The notes under the pieces: generated by a model
What the model was told of the DNA's origin: nothing
What the model saw: only the letters and a program-made list of their open reading frames with translations
Databases searched by the model: none
Origin: an uncultured Erysipelotrichaceae bacterium
Lineage (GTDB): Bacteria; Bacillota_I; Bacilli_A; RF39; UBA660
Direction: 5' to 3'
Length of the DNA: 6,642 bases
Assembly (NCBI GenBank): GCA_902783435.1
Contig: CACZQV010000063.1
Coordinates: 1-6,642, forward strand
Translations under genes and position numbers: made by a program
Shown here: positions 4,441 to 6,642 of the stretch, piece after piece
Numbering within the stretch: the first letter of the stretch is position 1
Layout: the number at the start of each line of letters is the position of its first letter

Positions 4441-6642
4441 AACAACTATATTAACTATTTTTCCTTTAATTACTATTACTTTAACTACTTCTTTTCCTTC
4501 CATATGTTTCTTAACATTTTCATTATCCATAGCTTTTTCTTTAATAGAATTATCATCGTCATCTACTCTAATTTGAATAGTACCACGTACCTTACCATTA
4601 ACTTGTACAGCTATTTCTTTAGTAGTTTCAACAGTCTTTGATTCATCATATACTGGCCAAGTAGATTCACATATTGGACTATATCCAATTTGTTCATTTA
4701 ACTCTTCAGTAATATGAGGAGCTATTGGATTTAATAATTGTAATAATAAATGATAATCATCTTTAGTAATAGAATCTAAATCATCATAAGCATTAGCTAA
4801 AATCATTAAACTAGATATTACTGTATTATAACCCATATGAGTTAAATCATATTCAATTTTCTTAATAGTCTTATTTTGAAGAGCTTCTAAACTATCTGTA
4901 TAACCAGAATTATCATTTACTTTATCTTTTAATCTAGCTATTTTATCTAAGAATCTCTTACATCCTCTTAATGATTCAGTACTCCATGGAGCATCCATTT
5001 GATAATCTCCCATAAACATTTCATATGTACGAAGTGTATCAGCACCATATTCATTAACTATATCATCAGGGTTAATAACATTACCTTTAGATTTAGACAT
5101 TTTAACTCCATCACTACCAAGTACCATACCATGACTTACTCTAGTCCAAATCATTTCTTTATTAGGAACTAATCCGATATTATATAAGAATTGTACCCAG
5201 AAACGAGCATATAGTAAGTGACGTGCAGTATGTTCCATACCACCATTATACCAATCTACTCTATTCCAGTATTTCATTGCATCCATTGAAGCAAATTCTT
5301 TATCGTTATGAGCATCCATAAATCTTAAGAAATACCATGAAGATCCTGCCCAGTTAGGCATAGTGTCTGTCTCTCTCTTTGCTTCTCCTCCACATTTAGG
5401 GCATTTACAATTAACCCAATCAGTGATATTAGCAAGAGGTGATTCACCATCTTCAGTAGGTTCATATTCTGCTACATCTGGTAATAATAATGGTAAATCT
5501 TCTTCATTCATTGGAACCCATCCACACTTAGGACAATTAATCATTGGAATTGGTTCACCCCAGAATCTTTGTCTAGAGAAAATCCAATCTCTCATTTTAT
5601 AATTATTAACTCGTCTACCAAATCCTTTTTCTTCAATCATATCAGAAATTTTTTCACGAGCTTCATCAACTGTCATACCATCAAATTCTTCTGAATTCAT
5701 CATCTTATAATCATGTCCCATGTATTCAGTCTTTTCAATAGCATGTTCAGATATATCTCCACAATCAATAACTTGAATAATTTCAAGATTATGTTCCTTA
5801 GCATATTCAAAGTCTCTTTGATCATGACTTGGTACTGCCATAACAGCTCCTGTACCATAATCACCTAATACAAAGTCTCCTAAGAATACTGGAACTTCTT
5901 TACCATTAACTGGATTAATTGCTTTAATACCTTTAACTTCTACACCAGTTTTACCTTTATTAAGTTCAGTTCTATCCATTGCAGACTTCATAGAAGTTTC
6001 TTTGATATATTGATTAACTTCATCAACATTTTCAATCCTAGGCATTAATTCTTTAATTAATTTTCCATCAGGTGCAATTACAAAGAAAGTAATACCATAA
6101 ATAGTTTCAGGACATGTAGTAAAGATACTAAATTTACCTCCACCAACAATATCAACATCAACTTCTACACCAGTACTTTTACCTATCCAGTTGATTTGTC
6201 CTAACTTAACTCTATCTGCGAAATTAGTATCATCAAGTCCCTTTAATAAGTCTTCTGAATAATCACTCATTCTAAGCATCCATTGACTCTTTTCTTTTTG
6301 TTCTACTTGGCTACCACATCTTTCACATACTCCACCAGCTGCATCTTCATTACTTAATACACTCTTACAAGTAGGACACCAGTTAACTGGAATAGTATCC
6401 TTATAAGCCATACCATGTTTATAGAATTGTAAGAATTGCCATTGAGTCCATTTATAATATTCTGGATCAGTTGTAGAAAATTCTCTATCCCAATCAAATG
6501 AGAAACCAATAGACTTCATTTGAGCTTTAAATGTTTTAATATTTTCCTTAACAGCTTCTTTTGGATGAATATGATTCTTTATTGCATATTGTTCTGCAGG
6601 TGCACCAAATGCATCCCATCCCATTGGATAAAGTACATTATA
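4435..6642 (-). CDS. leuS: Leucyl-tRNA synthetase (5' end beyond the window)
   Basis: LeuRS charges tRNA-Leu with leucine at the cost of ATP in the cytoplasm. The frame is open to the right edge: YNVLYP precedes MGWDAFGAPAEQYAI, the stretch that follows the HIGH-like motif in LeuRS. The ATG at 6624 is therefore internal. Visible are 735 residues; relatives have about 800, so about 60 residues with the HIGH motif are missing. Numbered from the Met at 6624: Zn knuckle CPTC/CERC (83-103); CP1 editing domain with TTCPET (169-174) and GTGAVMAVPSHDQRD (257-271), including the conserved editing Asp268; a second CPKC/CPKC pair (364-411); ETDTMPNWAGSSWYFLR (418-434); KMSKS (508-512); an anticodon-binding helical domain; and the C-terminal domain with VQVNGKVRG. 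TTCPET replaces the common TTRPDT. A hairpin terminator covers the stop. Any T-box leader would lie outside the window. Confidence 0.97.
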   Translation of the reverse strand, partial: YNVLYPMGWDAFGAPAEQYAIKNHIHPKEAVKENIKTFKAQMKSIGFSFDWDREFSTTDPEYYKWTQWQFLQFYKHGMAYKDTIPVNWCPTCKSVLSNEDAAGGVCERCGSQVEQKEKSQWMLRMSDYSEDLLKGLDDTNFADRVKLGQINWIGKSTGVEVDVDIVGGGKFSIFTTCPETIYGITFFVIAPDGKLIKELMPRIENVDEVNQYIKETSMKSAMDRTELNKGKTGVEVKGIKAINPVNGKEVPVFLGDFVLGDYGTGAVMAVPSHDQRDFEYAKEHNLEIIQVIDCGDISEHAIEKTEYMGHDYKMMNSEEFDGMTVDEAREKISDMIEEKGFGRRVNNYKMRDWIFSRQRFWGEPIPMINCPKCGWVPMNEEDLPLLLPDVAEYEPTEDGESPLANITDWVNCKCPKCGGEAKRETDTMPNWAGSSWYFLRFMDAHNDKEFASMDAMKYWNRVDWYNGGMEHTARHLLYARFWVQFLYNIGLVPNKEMIWTRVSHGMVLGSDGVKMSKSKGNVINPDDIVNEYGADTLRTYEMFMGDYQMDAPWSTESLRGCKRFLDKIARLKDKVNDNSGYTDSLEALQNKTIKKIEYDLTHMGYNTVISSLMILANAYDDLDSITKDDYHLLLQLLNPIAPHITEELNEQIGYSPICESTWPVYDESKTVETTKEIAVQVNGKVRGTIQIRVDDDDNSIKEKAMDNENVKKHMEGKEVVKVIVIKGKIVNIVVK

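Noticed and set aside
5363..5602. 79-codon open frame on the + strand
   Set aside because: It lies wholly within leuS on the opposite strand, shows no recognisable domain and has no supporting start signals. It is a shadow of the synthetase's Zn-knuckle region.
6619..6624. ATG at 6624 as the leuS start
   Set aside because: The frame continues open to the window edge with YNVLYP, which matches the conserved LeuRS sequence before GWDAFG. The Met is internal.

Overview
The window is AT-rich, uses the standard bacterial code (one gene ends in TGA and TGG encodes Trp) and has strong Shine-Dalgarno sites and near-consensus sigma-A promoters. Together with FemAB-type cell-wall enzymes, a YtgP/SpoVB-type flippase and a Cse60-family small protein, this points to a low-GC Bacillota genome, probably class Bacilli or an Erysipelotrichia-like gut lineage. 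I cannot name a genus. No insertion sequence, phage gene, CRISPR array, rRNA or tRNA is visible.

Layout. Positions 1-1466 on the + strand hold two tandem FemAB-family peptidoglycan aminoacyltransferases, the first only as its C-terminus, overlapping by 23 bp. A compact bidirectional terminator (about 1458-1492) separates them from a convergent block. On the - strand, read right to left, this block is: leuS (leucyl-tRNA synthetase, 5' end beyond the right edge), a terminator, a Fic-domain AMPylase-type gene with a textbook sigma-A promoter, a second terminator, a 58-residue Cse60-like gene, and a MurJ/YtgP-type lipid II flippase gene.

Function. FemAB enzymes add amino acids from aminoacyl-tRNA to the lipid II stem peptide on the cytoplasmic side. 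MurJ-type proteins then flip lipid II across the membrane, so the left half of the window is peptidoglycan precursor chemistry. LeuRS is a translation housekeeping enzyme and Fic a probable self-inhibited post-translational modifier. Nothing links these two functionally to the wall genes beyond proximity.

The coding content is largely ordinary. The more interesting material is in the short gaps on the - strand. Two rho-independent terminators have T-tracts that run directly into the TTGACA -35 box of the next gene. The TGA stop of the Cse60-like gene also forms the TG-motif of an extended -10 promoter for murJ. The Cse60-like promoter contains a perfect DnaA-box 9-mer and a 14-bp AT palindrome, and its ATG has no ribosome-binding site, which suggests a leaderless or near-leaderless mRNA. 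I see no convincing undescribed multi-gene system.
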